Assembly (NCBI GenBank): GCA_036785325.1
Contig: JAXIVH010000087.1
Span: forward strand, 28,501 to 92,500
DNA from: Urophycis tenuis
Lineage: Eukaryota; Chordata; Actinopteri; Gadiformes; Phycidae
Length of the DNA: 64,000 nt
Reading direction: 5' to 3'
Shown: positions 35,493 through 48,806 of the stretch, piece by piece
Position numbering within the stretch: the stretch's first letter is position 1
Layout: each line of letters begins with the position of its first letter
Program-made: the position numbers and the translations under genes
The notes under the pieces: model-generated
Databases searched by the model: none
Told to the model about the DNA's origin: nothing
What the model saw: the letters and a program-made list of their open reading frames with translations, nothing else

Positions 35493-36997
35493 AGTAGCCC
35501 ACACAGAACAACGTTTACATGGGTTTCCCAACACATAGAGGGGATGGGTTGTTTCAATGGGTCCAGTGTCTGGGCCGCGTGGCTGGACAGGCTGCTTTCT
35601 CCTTCAGGTCGTCCCCAGAGGCCGATAGCAAAGGCGGTGAGCAACGGGTCGATGGGGCCCTGTCCAAACAAGTCGGCCTCGCACCGCCTCCTTTAGTCTG
35701 GCAAGACTGAGATCCACTCAGATACCGGGCCGGTTCCCTGAAGGGGCCGGCTGTAATGGAGCCATCGGACCTCTTCTTGCACAGATGAGTAAACCAGCAC
35801 AAAGAGACAGCGGGCTGCTTTCCAGGGAAGTCCTGTGACTCGACTGGAGCTTGTTGTGCGCCTGTCCACCCCTCTCAGAACCACTTTAGAGTACAATCAA
35901 CTCAAATAAATAGATTTTTTAAAGAGATTTTCCAAGACCGCTCCATCCCATCAGTGGACCACAGTCACTTTAATACAACTTCAAAAGTTTCTTCAGAGCA
36001 CAGCGATATCATCCCCCCCCCCCCTCTGCCGAAGCCTCATAGAGACATCCCAGGGTGCCAAACACCCCAGATAACCTCTCTGGTATGATCACAGGGTGAC
36101 CCCTATGGAAGGCTGCCATGGCCCACATCCTGGGGACACACGCCAAACCCTCAGTCAATAACCACTGTTCTCTTTAAAGTTGTCATGAATAATAGTAATG
36201 TAGTAGCTATCCATCTTTGTCTGCTGTGCAATACAAAGTCCTTTGGTGATTTGAAAACCAGGACATGGAGAAGTTCAGAGGAGGCTGCTGGGAGGATGGG
36301 TGATTCAAGGAACATTGCACATTGCTTTGAACATTGCTTTGTCTGTGATCTATAAATAGTATAGATTGTATAGAACAACCCCCCTGTCGGCTGCAGATTA
36401 GCAACATGCTACAACCAGAACTAGCCCTCCCAGCCAGGCCTCGTTCTCAGGTTCCTTCGCTCCAAAAGGGGAGAGAAAGTAGGTCAGGTATGGGATGGGG
36501 ATGGCCAAAAGCAGCATAGGGAATTGGCGTCAGCCAAGAGACATTCATGGGTCTGCCAGTCTAGTGTGAAGGTTTCCATAAAAAGCAGCTAAGCCACAGA
36601 CCAACATCAACACAACAATGGTGGAGGCTAATAATGACGGGCATGGGACAGCTGGTGTAGGGCTGAGGTACTGGGTCTGACCCCAAGGTCAATCTACCCA
36701 AAACCTGCTCCTGAATGTATATGAATGCAATACAAGTCACTTAAGATAATAACATCTGACTACATAGCAAGGGGAGCATTTCAGTTCACCAACAATAAAA
36801 GAATCCAGTATGGAGGCTCCACCACTACAGCCACACTATAATTAGAGCTTATCAACTAGTTATTAGCCTACATAACAGGCACTGCATCATACCCAATATG
36901 GCACCCTGCTTCACAGAACGAGCCAGTCCACATGGGCCAGTGGGATGAGAGAGGTGTGGGCGAGGGAGGCTTGGGGACAGGTCCTGCCTGGGGGTCC
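35493..36997. other. Non-coding stretch with a weak SINE remnant
   Basis: A degraded SINE (tctgaccccaaggtcaatctaccc ... acctgctcctgaatgtatatgaatg) lies at about 36625-36745. Poly-C is at 36014-36024. Nothing else is recognised. Confidence 0.5.
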
Positions 36998-38002
36998 GAG
37001 CAGCAGGTGGAGGACCATGTACCAGCAGCAGGTGGAGGAGGACAGTGTACCAGCAGCAGGTGGAGGACAGTGTACCAGTAGGTTGAGGACAGTGTACCAG
37101 TAGGTTGAGGACAGTGTACCAGCAGCAGGTGGAGGACAGTGTACCAGTAGCTTGAGGACAGTGTACCAGCAGCAGGTGGAGGACAGTGTACCAGCAGCAG
37201 GTGGAGGACAGTGTACCAGCAGCAGGTAGAGGACAGTGTACCAGCAGGTGGAGGACAGTGTACCAGTAGGTTGAGGACAGTGTACCAGCAGCAGGTGGAG
37301 GACAGTGTACCAGCAGGTGGAGGACAGTGTACCAGCAGCAGGTGGAGGACCATGTACCAGCAGCAGGTGGAGGACAGTGTACCAGCAGCAGGTGGAGGAC
37401 AGTGTACCAGCAGCAGGTGGAGGACAGTGTACCAGCAGCAGGTAGAGGACAGTGTACCAGCAGGTGGAGGACAGTGTACCAGTAGGTTGAGGACAGTGTA
37501 CCAGCAGCAGGTGGAGGACAGTGTACCAGCAGGTGGAGGACAGTGTACCAGCAGCAGGTGGAGGACCATGTACCAGCAGCAGGTGGAGGACAGTGTACCA
37601 GCAGCAGGTGGAGGACAGTGTACCAGCAGGTGGAGGACAGTGTACCAGCAGCAGGTGAAGGACAGTGTACCAGCAGCAGGTGGAGGACAGTGTACCAGCA
37701 GCAGGTGAAAGACAGTGTACCAGCAGCAGGTGGAGGACAGTGTACCAGCAGCAGGTGAAAGACAGTGTACCAGCAGCAGGTGGAGGACAGTGTACCAGCA
37801 GCAGGACGGTGTACCAGCAGCAGGTGGAGGACAGTGTACCAGCAGCAGGTGGAGGACAGTGTACCAGCAGCAGGTGAAGGATTGTGTACCAGCAGCAGGT
37901 GGAGGACAGTGTACCAGCAGCAGGTGGAGGACAGTGTACCAGCAGCAGGTGGAGGACAGTGTACCAGCAGCAGGTGAAGGATTGTGTACCAGCAGCAGGA
38001 CC
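36998..38002. repeat. Minisatellite, ~25-bp unit, about 40 copies
   Basis: The unit gtaccagcagcaggtggagg plus acagt, with a 22-bp variant lacking one cag and a gtaccagtaggttgagg variant. Higher-order blocks recur. The 406-residue minus frame over it is an artefact. Confidence 0.96.
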
Positions 38003-40925
38003 CCAGAGGGAATCAAAATGTGTGATGATGAGCCTGGATCGTGGATAAAACTACTATTTCTGATCTGATTCTGGTACCAAGAGACCACCTTTTACAGAGA
38101 GCTGCTCTAATGACACAACCTAAAGTACTACACCAACCCAGAGGCTGTCTCAGGAAGGGCATTCCAACATTCCTTGACATACTTTAGATCCAGAGACAAA
38201 TTGAGAAGGACTGGGAATTTAAGTTATAGAGCACGACTATAAAAGGGGAGATTCTGTCTGAATTAATTCTCTTCTGAATTAGCAGAAAAGAGACGTGCAA
38301 TGGAATGTATTTCAAAGAGGGAGATGAAACAAAAACTAATCTGCGACATCAAAAGGATGAAGCATTATGAAAGACTTCCCCGCATAAGGGGAAAGAGACA
38401 CCTCAACTCCTTCTGGAGAGGACAGATCCTGCGGCGATCTCAGGGATCTGACAGTTAAACCCACTGGATCACCGGGGAGAGGAACAAAGCAGCACGGGGC
38501 AGACGGGTGGAGGGTGGGTTGGATTAATAGCCTCCAGGAGCTTGGCATTCAGAGCCAAGACAAACAGAGTGGATCAGGGAGACAATGGGCATTTCATAGC
38601 CACTATTCCGCTATTGGCATCCTAAGAATCCTATGTGATCATTCACAGAACGTCCAAGAGAACTGACAACAGAAAAGAGTGCTAATGTGACACACAAATG
38701 ATGCAGAGAAAAGGAAAGGCAACGCTGTAGAGAGAGCCAAACTGCATAATATTCATACGAGGAACACATCCATTCACTCCCCCAACATGATCAAGGCAGG
38801 CATGTCCGTGACTCCACACTAACACTTGGATCATGGACTGACAATTGACGGGATGATCAACCATTTGATTTTTCCGAGGCCAATATCTAGGCGGTTTTAG
38901 CCAACTTGCCGTCAGACTTTCCTCCATAAACGGAGCGCACGAAGACTGCGAGTGAAGGCAGCGCTGTGCCTTCTCCACGTGATTACCTTTAGGACGAGCT
39001 TGGCTGTAAAACCCTGGAGTTCCTCCTGCTTTGCCTGTGTCATTTGCAGTGACAATATTGTGGGTACAATAGTGGGTAACCGCTGCCCGCCTGTTTACCC
39101 ACAACAGTGGTGACAACATTGTTTTAGATATCTTCCTCTCAGCGATCAAGGGCCGTGGTGGAGCACCACGTTCAGACTGGGACTGTTGAGAGGAACATCA
39201 AAGCCAAGAGACCTTCACGGTGGAGGAGAGGTCCGTTGAACCTCGTGGATCACCACGAGGGACCGGTGAATGCTAGACCCAGTTGGCCGTCTCACCCTCT
39301 ATATTAGCAGTTAATGTCATAGTTAAGATAATTGTGTTAAATGGCACATGATGCTGTGATATTGTCACGCAAATCACAGACACACAGACAGGGGATCTGT
39401 CTGTTCTTTTTAAATGTTTATTCACAGAACATTTACTGCATTACTTGAAGTTGCGGTAACCCTACCCCCCTCCCAACGTCCCCTGGTGATCAGATCGTAT
39501 ATTGTGATGTAGAGTAACCATGACTGGACGTCATGACAAAGAAACGATGGTCCAGCCCTAATGTATAGTTGACCAACGCAATGCAACACCCGATCTCCTT
39601 TACATTCTGTTCATCACCAGTCCTGAGCAAGAGGGAATACACACAGGGTGGCGTGCAAGCACATGAGCAGAGAGCATTGTGGATAAATCTGGCTTCACTT
39701 AATCGTGAAGCCTGGATCTCTAGAGGAGGCTTCAGGGCATCTTTCAGGCCTTTAGTGCCAGTGGTGCTCCTGATGTTTTAGGTCAAGGTGCCACAGTCCA
39801 TAAGGGAGCCTTGACAACGAGCGGTCTGACAGCCAAGTGTGATGTGCAGACCTAGAAAAGGTCATGGGGAGGTGGCTTCAATGGGTGAACCTGCGGTCTG
39901 ATGCTCCGGGCCAGCAATGAACACACTTATAAAGGCAGAGTACGAAGACGCGTTCGAAGGGGGCCACAATATTCCTGCCATCAGTTCAGAAACAAAGCGT
40001 TTCATGGAGCGTTGTGTCAACTAAACACACACTTCCCCACCGTGAAGCAAGTGTTCTCCATCCCATGGAGACTCAGGCTAAAGGAAACATCGGCGTGCCG
40101 GGGGCTTTCAGGGACGCATGAGAACGATCTCACATGTTGATGTGAAAGCCAAACATAACAACATTACAGAGTGCAGCTTCTCAAAGAAAACGTCTGACCT
40201 CTGGAGGTACTTAATGCAGCCTCAGAGCCATTATGGAGATTGTGCATCCTGCATTTTCCTGTCTCCACTGGCGACTGTGGGAGGAGCAGGGGGCTGGCCT
40301 TGCATTCATGCACTCTGCAGCATGTGCCAGGGGAGGCTGGACAGACGAAGATAAGAAACACACCGGAGCACCAATTTACTCAGCAACAGAGAAGAAAGGC
40401 TTTGAGCTTGAGGGAAAGTTTGACTTCAAGGACATGACCCCAACCCTACAGCAGCAAGACACCGTTAAGTAGGATACATGTATTCTAAGTCTAAAACAAA
40501 AGTGGAAGAAAAGCACTTTGAAAGCACAAATGAATCAACTTTGCTTGAGTTGGGGTCAGAGGTCAACTTCAACTCCACCATGCTCTTTCCCCAAGCGATG
40601 GAAAAGGGCATCATTGGGCTAGCATGATCTTTGGCCTGCCCTACCATGTAGCAAAACTATATGCTATTCTAATGAGCTCATCGTTGAGCTCCTTCGGCTG
40701 GGCTTAAATTCAGAGACAATAAGTCAACATTCATACCAACTAGGGCTGACCTTGACATAAGAACTACATATTTGCCACTATACTGCAGTATTTGAACAAT
40801 ATAATCATATACTGGTAATCCTGATATAATGATAAAATCCTGTACATTTAGGCAGAAACAAAGACCAAGGGAGGGAGGGAGGGAGCCTCTATCCTAAGAA
40901 AGAAGGATCACAGTGTATTTACTTA
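38003..40925. other. Non-coding stretch, no gene recognised
   Basis: Unique sequence of ordinary composition with many stops in all frames and no long tandem arrays. Open frames of 60-155 residues show no family signature. Confidence 0.5.
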
Positions 40926-40929
40926 TATT

Positions 40930-40985
40930 TACATTTGGGGCATTTGACAGACGCTTTTATCCAAAGCGACTTACAAAAAGTCGCT
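40930..40985 (-). mobile_element. SINE/LINE tail fragment
   Basis: The reverse complement reads gtcgctttggataaaagcgtctgtcaaatg, the shared L2-like 3' tail, alone. Confidence 0.8.
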
Positions 40986-41809
40986 TTGGATCAAATTTGT
41001 CAGTGTTCAACACATAACCTTAGCAGGAGCAGTACCAACAGATCAAAGAAGGACTGCCAATAAGGGCTATGAAACCACTAACGCTACCAGACAATACATG
41101 ACAGTGTCATGTCAGCGGTTGAGTGGCAGGACGGACGTTTGGCAGGTCGTTTGAATCACATCATCACAGCCTGTCAGCATTCTGAATTAACCTCAAAGGC
41201 CAAAAAAGGTTATATAATGCTCATTTTAATTTGGTGCATGAACAAATGCATGGTTAAGGTTAAATGATGCTCCAAACCACTAAACGAAGACAGAGATGGG
41301 GGGGGGGGGGTAACTTCAGACTATTATTATTTCAGCAGCATTCGGGTCATCTTAAGGCCATGGGCGTTTTGGCTTCAGCTCCACAAGAAGCCAGTCGACC
41401 AGTAAGTAACCAGTGTTGCTCAAAAGGCACGGCAGAGATTACGCACTTGTCAAAACAGCCAGCCCATCCCCCCGAGCACAGGGGTCACGACCCGACAGAC
41501 GAAGAAGTTAAAGCCTCAGTGGAGCCGGTTGCCAACGTTACCCCTGCATATGTTAGCAGCTAAAAAAACACAACCATGCTAAAAACATTAGCAGGCTAAT
41601 AACCCCGCCGACGCTCAGGTCTAAGTTTACGGTCACAAACCAACACTGTGGTTGCGAAAAAGAACCATAACCAGAACCAGAACCCCGAATGGCCATGTCT
41701 ACATGTGTAGCCCCACCGCTAGCAGCGACGTTAGCATGATAGGTCCAGAGAACCAGGTAGCCGTCATGCTAACGTTGCGCTAGCTGGGGGCTACACATGT
41801 AGCACCCGA

Positions 41810-42180
41810 CAGCGCTATCAGTTATTACAACAACTCACGCGTTCCGATGGGTCCCCGTGTAGCATGTAGCGCCCCGGGAGGGAGAGGAGTGTGTCGCCCT
41901 TCCTCACCCGCAGGGCCTCGCTGCTGCTACTCCTCCGGGCCGAGTTCAGTGCGCGTCGCTGTGACCCCCGATGTCCCCCCCCCCAATGTCCTACACCATT
42001 TCTGGGTTCCAGCGGTTCTGATCCGACACGCTCGGGACCGAGACGGGCGATAACAGAAAGCGCTTGCGAGTGGAAGAGAACGCTCCTCATTTGCGTTCCG
42101 AAGCCACGTGACCCCCTAGCCAATGGTAGAGGGCGTGGCGTTTGACCACGCCCCCCGCCCCCACCCATTCTGGTCTCTGG
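41810..42180 (-). promoter_or_regulatory. phc2: CpG-rich promoter and noncoding first exon, probably of phc2
   Basis: Reading the minus strand: a GC box (CCACGCCC), ATTGGC (inverted CCAAT), an E-box TCACGTGG, then CpG-rich sequence and a strong donor CTGCGG|GTGAGG with the exon end at 41908. The orientation fits a 5' UTR exon for phc2, whose first coding exon requires one. Linking them across about 12 kb is inference. Confidence 0.5.
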
Positions 42181-42420
42181 TTCCACGCGCCTGTCAGATC
42201 GGTTCCTCTGTCACTGTCTCCATGGTAACCAACGACGGGGGGGGGGGGGTTCGTATTAAACGACTGACGAATTATATTTGGCGTACGTTTCGAGTAGGAC
42301 TCTAGTTTCGAGGAAAGGTCACCGAAGTATCCGGAAGTTTACAAGTGGTGGCCTACTTCAAAAATTAAAGGCCTATTTATCTTACCTCTATCTAAGTCAT
42401 TGTGATCAACATAAATATTG

Positions 42421-42456
42421 ATTTACAATTGTAAATCACCCTAACCCTAACCCTAA
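42421..42456. repeat. 16-bp palindrome next to three telomere-type repeats
   Basis: ATTTACAATTGTAAAT (42421-42436) is a perfect palindrome, followed two bases later by CCCTAA three times (42439-42456). Confidence 0.9.
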
Positions 42457-42525
42457 CTAAACCTGCTCCTATGTTTGATAAGTAACCTATATTTTAAAAC
42501 AGGTTCCATGTGCAATGAAATAAAG

Positions 42526-42767
<242 letters not shown>

Positions 42768-43592
42768 ATCAGCCGTGGCTATGAAAATGAGAAGTGGACC
42801 AGGATGAACTGCCATCATTTGAGTGCAGCCACAGATATCAGCATGGCAACACGAGGAGACGCTGTGTTCATCGTCTGTTTACCAACACTGAATCATTGAT
42901 GAGCGAGTGAGCTCTTTGATTGGCCTCTGAGTTAATGATGGGGGGTTTCATGGTTCCCTCGGTACCGCAGTCTGCGTCGGCCCGGTCCGTCTCTGAAGAA
43001 CCTCACGGCTCGGCAGACAGCACGCAGCTAAACGGCTCTGTGACCTCACCTTTGAGGAGTGATCACGTCTCCTTCCAGGAATGCTAACACTGAGCCTATA
43101 GCCACACTCACTCTGCAGCGGTTAGGCCTCCGCTATCATGTCTACATGATGATAAACGCATCATGTGTAATACATGAGCTCCCATCAAATATGGATGAGT
43201 TGTAGGCATGACGGGGCTCTGCTCTAACAGAATAAGGTCAGGTGAAAACCCACTGGAACTTCAACATTTTATTTCTCTCAGAGCACGGCTGCACAGTGAG
43301 AGAACTGTGTGTGATTTGCTTACGTTTGGCTTGATTGTATTCAGAAAACAATGGCTTTTCTCATTGGATTCTTAAAGAAATAAACAAATAGCAGAAAAGG
43401 AGTCATTGTTGCGCTTGAAATTGTTTTAACGCCAGAGCAACAGATTAAATTACAATACTAATTTAATGTATGTGAAAACAAAATGTGTAATGTGTCGTGG
43501 GCCGACGTTTTAACACATTCAGGACAGATGGCAAGGCTGATGTAATGATCAAACAACGTTGTTAAAGTAATCAGCAACACATGAGCGACACT

Positions 43593-43791
43593 CATGGGCG
43601 TAGGTTTGGTTTGAAATGTGCTGGGGACAGAGACGCATTCGGAAGTGCATTTTCAGAAGTGCTGGGTACAATGACGCGCATTAATTTTTTTCCCCTTTCG
43701 CGCAGGTCATGTTAATTATTAAAAATGTATAGGCCTACACAAATGTGATGATGACACACACACACACACGCGCACGCACACACACACACAG

Positions 43792-43855
<64 letters not shown>

Positions 43856-44693
43856 GCGCGCGCGCGCGATTTCTTGACTATGCTCACGCACAGAGCTCTA
43901 ATACTTTTCATTGGATAATGTGATTCAGATGGGTGCAGTTCATGGCCGTGTCTACCTGCTGAATGTAACCGCTGTGAAACAATCGGGAAATAACGTTTCA
44001 TTTCTCTGATTAACGGCTTTATCGAGACCGGCGCTCGCTCTCTTTTATTGTTACTCTATGTCTCTCTACCAAAGTGCTAGCTCTCTCTCCGTCTCTCTCT
44101 CGTCATCGGACACAAATCAAATTAAATGTTGTTTCTATTTTGTGTAAATTAGGTTAATGCTTTTGTTTTCTTGTATTATCAGTTCAACTTGTTGTACTTG
44201 CCTGAGGAAATCGTGGATATTGTAACGTGTTGGGGGAGTGTTTCCCAGAATGCATTGCGACATTCTGGCATTCTGTGTCATTACATGTTATTGCTATTAG
44301 ATAGGGTTTGGAGGCGAATGTTCAGGACATGTTGGGTTGCATTTCACTGTTTCATTACGTTCACTTTGTTGACTGTTGTTTTTGGGATGAGTCAGGGAGC
44401 ACCATTACTCAACGCACTATGGCATCTTGTCATACCACTACCACTCCGCTCATGACCGCGTGAAAAGTCCACTTGTGACCCTGTCATACTAAAGCGACTT
44501 GTAAGAGTAGACTTCTTCTCTCTTCGTCGAGCTTGACGTAACTCAGACTGCATTTATTGACGTAGTGGTGAAAGACACCGGTGCGAGTCTCACACGGGGG
44601 ATTCTTTCATAAAAAGTGGTGGGTACAAAATGACTCATGACGAAAACTGGTAGGTACGCGTACCCACCGTCCCCACCGTATTCTACGCGCCTG
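43593..44693 (+). mobile_element. Non-autonomous hAT-like element, copy 1 (1101 bp)
   Basis: Ends CATGGGCGTAGGTTTGG and, reversed, CAGGCGCGTAGAATACGG form imperfect terminal inverted repeats. The perfect 8-bp direct repeat GCGACACT flanks it at 43585-43592 and 44694-44701. An 8-bp duplication with CA-G-GGCGTAG-type ends is characteristic of the hAT superfamily. It carries an internal CA tract (43755-43852) and no transposase. Confidence 0.88.
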
Positions 44694-44701
44694 GCGACAC
44701 T

Positions 44702-46311
44702 GCAGCCTGGACAGCTACCTTTTTTCAGGTTTCTCAAGCACTGCAATAGTAATCATCACAATAGATATACTCAGTGATTTCAAAGTACCATTATAGGACA
44801 ATCTATATAAGGTGAGTGAATCTACCCTGAGGGGCTTGCAGATGAATGAATATTCATGCGTTCTTTCATGTGTATCTTTATTTTATTTAATTAAGTCGTG
44901 CGACCAAAAGTATATGAGAAACGGCTGATGGGACGCCCTTACTGACAGACAGACGCCCTTACTGACAGACAGACAGTCTGTAGGCGGACAGGCAGGCCAA
45001 CTAGACAGACAAACAGAAATTATTGAGTCCAGGGGTTTTTAGTAGGCCTACCGTTTTTTTTTTCTGGAGACGCAAATCATGTCAACTATCCACCGGGGGG
45101 CGCCAGTGAACCATCAATACAACAAAGACTGAGGAAACTGTTGAAACTCATTTGCCTCCTACTTTCATCTGTGTTGTTGAGTCATAAACACACGGAGCTT
45201 TGATGGGAAACAACGGTTACACACTTATTCACGACTACTGGAATACGTTGGATTTCCTAAATCAATATGAAACGGCTGAAAGGTTAACAGTTAATCTGTT
45301 GTGTAGGAAAATCCTACACAGCAAACTGTATATCTAAAAGCAGCCCTGCTTGCGAAAGAGAAATGATTGAACAAGAATACACTGAATAACCGAATAACAC
45401 GTATTCAATTCATTCTCAACATTTCTCTTGAGCTTGTTCTCCAAATGGACGCTCAAAGGTGTCCCAAATAGCCTCCAGGAACACCAGTAATTGTTTCCAC
45501 GAAACAATGCACAGAGTCCACAATGGGTTTCCTGGAGACGCTCCCTGTGATCCCAACGCCCCCTTGCTTCAAAGGGACTCGCACCAGCCCCTTGAAGCCT
45601 TCTGGAAACATCTTCCACACAACAACAGCTTGGGAATGACGACCGAAAGACCCCCGGTATCAAAGGTTGCTTGTTGGTTCAAGAAATCCCAGTTCTGAGT
45701 GCTGGTCCAGGGGCGAGACCTGGACCTCCCTGCCAGACATCACAGAGCAAATCTGCGGCGTCTGGTCCTCAAGTGACGCAAGAGAAGAGGATATCAGACA
45801 GACATCTTGGGGAGGTCCATTTTACAGAGCCTTCAAACAGCACAGATAAACATACAAGCATGAGGCACTATGGCTTCTCTTTACCAGATATTCAATAATC
45901 AATTCACAGTCAAACACCAATCTAATCTCACTCCCCTCTCAGATTAGTCTCTGTGTTATGCAACCATTAACCCTGCACCCTTTGGTCAGAGCATGAGTGT
46001 GTGTGTGTGTGTGGGGGGGGGGGGGTATCTTTGATATGTGTGGTTTGAGGACCATGTGGGTATCTGGTTGGTTACAACACTTCTTAAGTGTTTTGTGGAT
46101 TTTGTGTGTGTGTGTGTGTGTGTGTGGGGGGGGGGGGGGGTGATACAGCCATGCTTATGAGGACCACATGTTTGCAACACCTTATCACGAGTGCCCAACT
46201 TGCAGTGTGTATGTGTGTGTGTGTGCGTGTGTGTGTGTGTGTGTGTGTGCATGTGTGTGTGTGTGTGTGTTTCTTTGTCTGTTCAAGCAGGTAGGTGCGT
46301 GTCTCTACATA

Positions 46312-46344
<33 letters not shown>

Positions 46345-48636
46345 TTTGCGGCATGTGTGTGAGGACCATGAGGGTCTGGCAGGCTGAGTGTGCAGCACAC
46401 ACTCTGCTGCACGGCCATTAGCTCCATTCCATAACGCCCCGTCAGGATCCATTCCTCTGTCTGAGCCCCAGGGGGCCACGGGGCTGTGATTACAAGGGGC
46501 CTGCGGGGCCTCAACGCCGGGCGCCCGGTGACCCTGAGCCGCCTTGCCGTGTCAGGAGGACCCTGGACTACGCACGCTTCCCACAATGCATTGCGTCTCT
46601 CTCTTCTCGTATGCTCCATCCTTGGGATGCAGGGCTTGGGTTACCATCGACATATGCACACACTGTTCAACACACTGCTATGGGGAATAGAAATAACTGT
46701 TTTAGCTAATACTTTAGAATTTCATATTGAGAAAAAGAATCATATATCTTCATATATCATATATCTTTTATAATATATGATTCAATCATATCTATTTTGT
46801 ACAATATGATGTACATATATATTGTATGTAGGGCCTATATATTGTGTGATATTTAAGATTATTTAAGAACCCAATAGACCAATATGTGTGTGGTTGTTGT
46901 CCATGTTTTGAATATCGTGAGAAAACAACATACGTGTCCATAATCCCACAAGTAAGTAGGCTAACCCACGACCCCGAGGAGGACACAACCCCTGCGGGCT
47001 GTAAGAGAATACCAGCGTGCAGGACAACGTTGCGCTTCTTTTACAGCTATTGGGTTGTCTGCTTACAGGGAAACCGCGCAGTCATTGCGATGTTGATAGG
47101 CAGCATCCTGTGAGGTCATTAAAGGAGGAGCTGTTTGCAGACCGGTCGGCCCCCAATCGCTCCGGAACGGACCGGAATTTGAGCGGCGCAGTTTATCTCC
47201 GAAACAAAGGACCCCCGAGTTCGGATGCACCATTGCATGTACATGACATCAATTATTCACTTCGGATTTGAGAAGCGATATGCCTGTGCCCGCGCGCGCG
47301 TGCGTGCGTGTGTGAGCCGAGTTCACATGAGGCCATGTGGGCGGAGTTCAGAGCAGCGTCAGCAGCATCGCGGCAGGGAAACGGCTCTCGGCTTTACCAG
47401 AAAAGTACCAAACCACCGCCACGCGGCGTTCTGTGACGTCAGGTGCGTGCACGCAAGCACGTCCACAGCGCCGAGTCCCGCGGCAAGTACTCGTCACGTG
47501 TGACGAGCAGCGTGAGAGAAAGGAAGCGCAGCCTCATACGTAGATGGAAAATGTGGTTCAGACCGCAGCCGCACACCTGAGCGCAGGGCCGCAGCACGTC
47601 GGCCATGGAGGAGAGGAGGAGGAGCAGACTCACAACACTATATATGAATAACATCAGAGAACAGGGGAATAACTCGGGGGAAACGATAGCACAGACAGAC
47701 GTGGGGACGGATTTAGCCCAGCACTCAGTGTTACTTAGTAAGTCAGTGTTACTTAGTATTGAGTCAGAGCTGTTCTCCATTATGAGAACTTCATCAGAAC
47801 TTCTCCATTATGAGTTCTCCTTTATGCTTTGATGCCCTTTTACATCTTTTCTTTTTCCAAAAATATTAATTAATTATTGCAGTATTATTAAGGAATATGC
47901 TTATACATTTCTTCATTAATTCTTTATTGATAATGAGTTGAGTTTAATTTTTCCTATATCTACTGATAGTAGTATTCTGCTTGATAGGTTTAGATTCAGG
48001 GATTAGACGGCGGTCCGGCTCTGTCCTCCCTCAGCCGGGCCCCCCAGCCCTGGGATCAGCTACAGTGGGTGGGTGCCAGCATGGCCGCCCTGCCTTAATG
48101 CCTTCTGACAGACTGCTTGGACTCTGCGTGGTAACCGCGAGCAGGACGGCAGCCATGTTCTGCTAATTGGACCTAATGAAGGGGCGGTGAAGGGCAGAAT
48201 GTGGAGCTTATACAACTTTGACCTCTCATACATCAGTGGAGGAAATAAGGACATTGCACACGAGCCGGCCCTTTGACAACATTTGCAGTGGGATGAGACG
48301 AGATATTTACATTTACCTTTTGTTGTAAAAGGCTTAGTTTTGAGCTTCTGGTCGTTTTGTTAATGTTTCAGTTTTTGACTAAGAGATTTATTTATTATGA
48401 TTTATTAGAGCTACGATTATATTGAATCACATTTCCTATCTGGCATTAACACACTCACCACAGTAGGCCCGCATGCTATCTTATTATATTCACTTTGTCG
48501 TCTTTTGAAGCATAACCACTAAACAGTTCATCAGAGCCGCATGTCTTTCTGAGGGGCTCTGTCCTCAGCGCTATCTCCATCTACCTTTTAGTGGACACCA
48601 TCTAGTCTAATCCACTGCTGTATGGCTGACAGAACG
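44702..48636. other. Non-coding stretch with simple repeats
   Basis: Several TG plus poly-G tracts (46000-46025, 46104-46140, 46205-46270, 46315-46343), an acagacagac duplication at 44945-44980, and an AT-rich palindromic patch at 46735-46855. No supported exon. Confidence 0.5.
47130..47620. promoter_or_regulatory. CpG-rich block with CRE and E-box
   Basis: A CpG-dense region containing TGACGTCA (about 47432-47439), TCACGTGTGACG (about 47494) and a cgcgcgcg run. It looks like a promoter or CpG island, but neither strand shows a following coding exon. It could serve an upstream phc2 isoform or an unrecognised transcript. Confidence 0.4.
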
Positions 48637-48806
48637 GGGCGGCAGTAGCTCAGTAGGTAGAGCGGGTGGACAGAGCAGGTCGTCCACTAACCGTAGGGTT
48701 GACAGTTCGATCCCCTCAATCCCCCTCCTCCTCCAACTCTCCACATGTGGAACCCCACAAATGTACTGATTGTAAGTCGCTTTGGACATAAGCGTCTACT
48801 AAACTC
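48637..48806 (+). mobile_element. tRNA-derived SINE, full structure
   Basis: The head gtagctcagtaggtagagc (A box) and gacagttcgatcccc (B box) resemble a tRNA. A pyrimidine-rich body follows, then gattgtaagtcgctttggac and ataagcgtctactaaa. The tail shows it is a SINE and not a tRNA gene. Confidence 0.88.

Noticed and set aside
36868..38088. A 406-residue minus frame and several plus frames (QQQVEDSVPAAGG)
   Set aside because: Produced by a ~25-bp tandem array; similar frames occur on both strands.
41818..42186. A 122-residue minus frame over the CpG block
   Set aside because: No family similarity; the region looks like a promoter and 5' UTR exon, with the frame crossing the inferred donor.
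47605..47832. A 75-residue plus frame (MEERRRSRLTTLY...)
   Set aside because: The ATG follows a CpG-rich block, but the sequence downstream contains a local duplication (gtgttacttagta) and has no recognised homology.
48637..48715. tRNA gene
   Set aside because: The A- and B-box-like text is followed by the SINE tail (gtcgctttggac ataagcgtct), and the arms do not form a clean cloverleaf.
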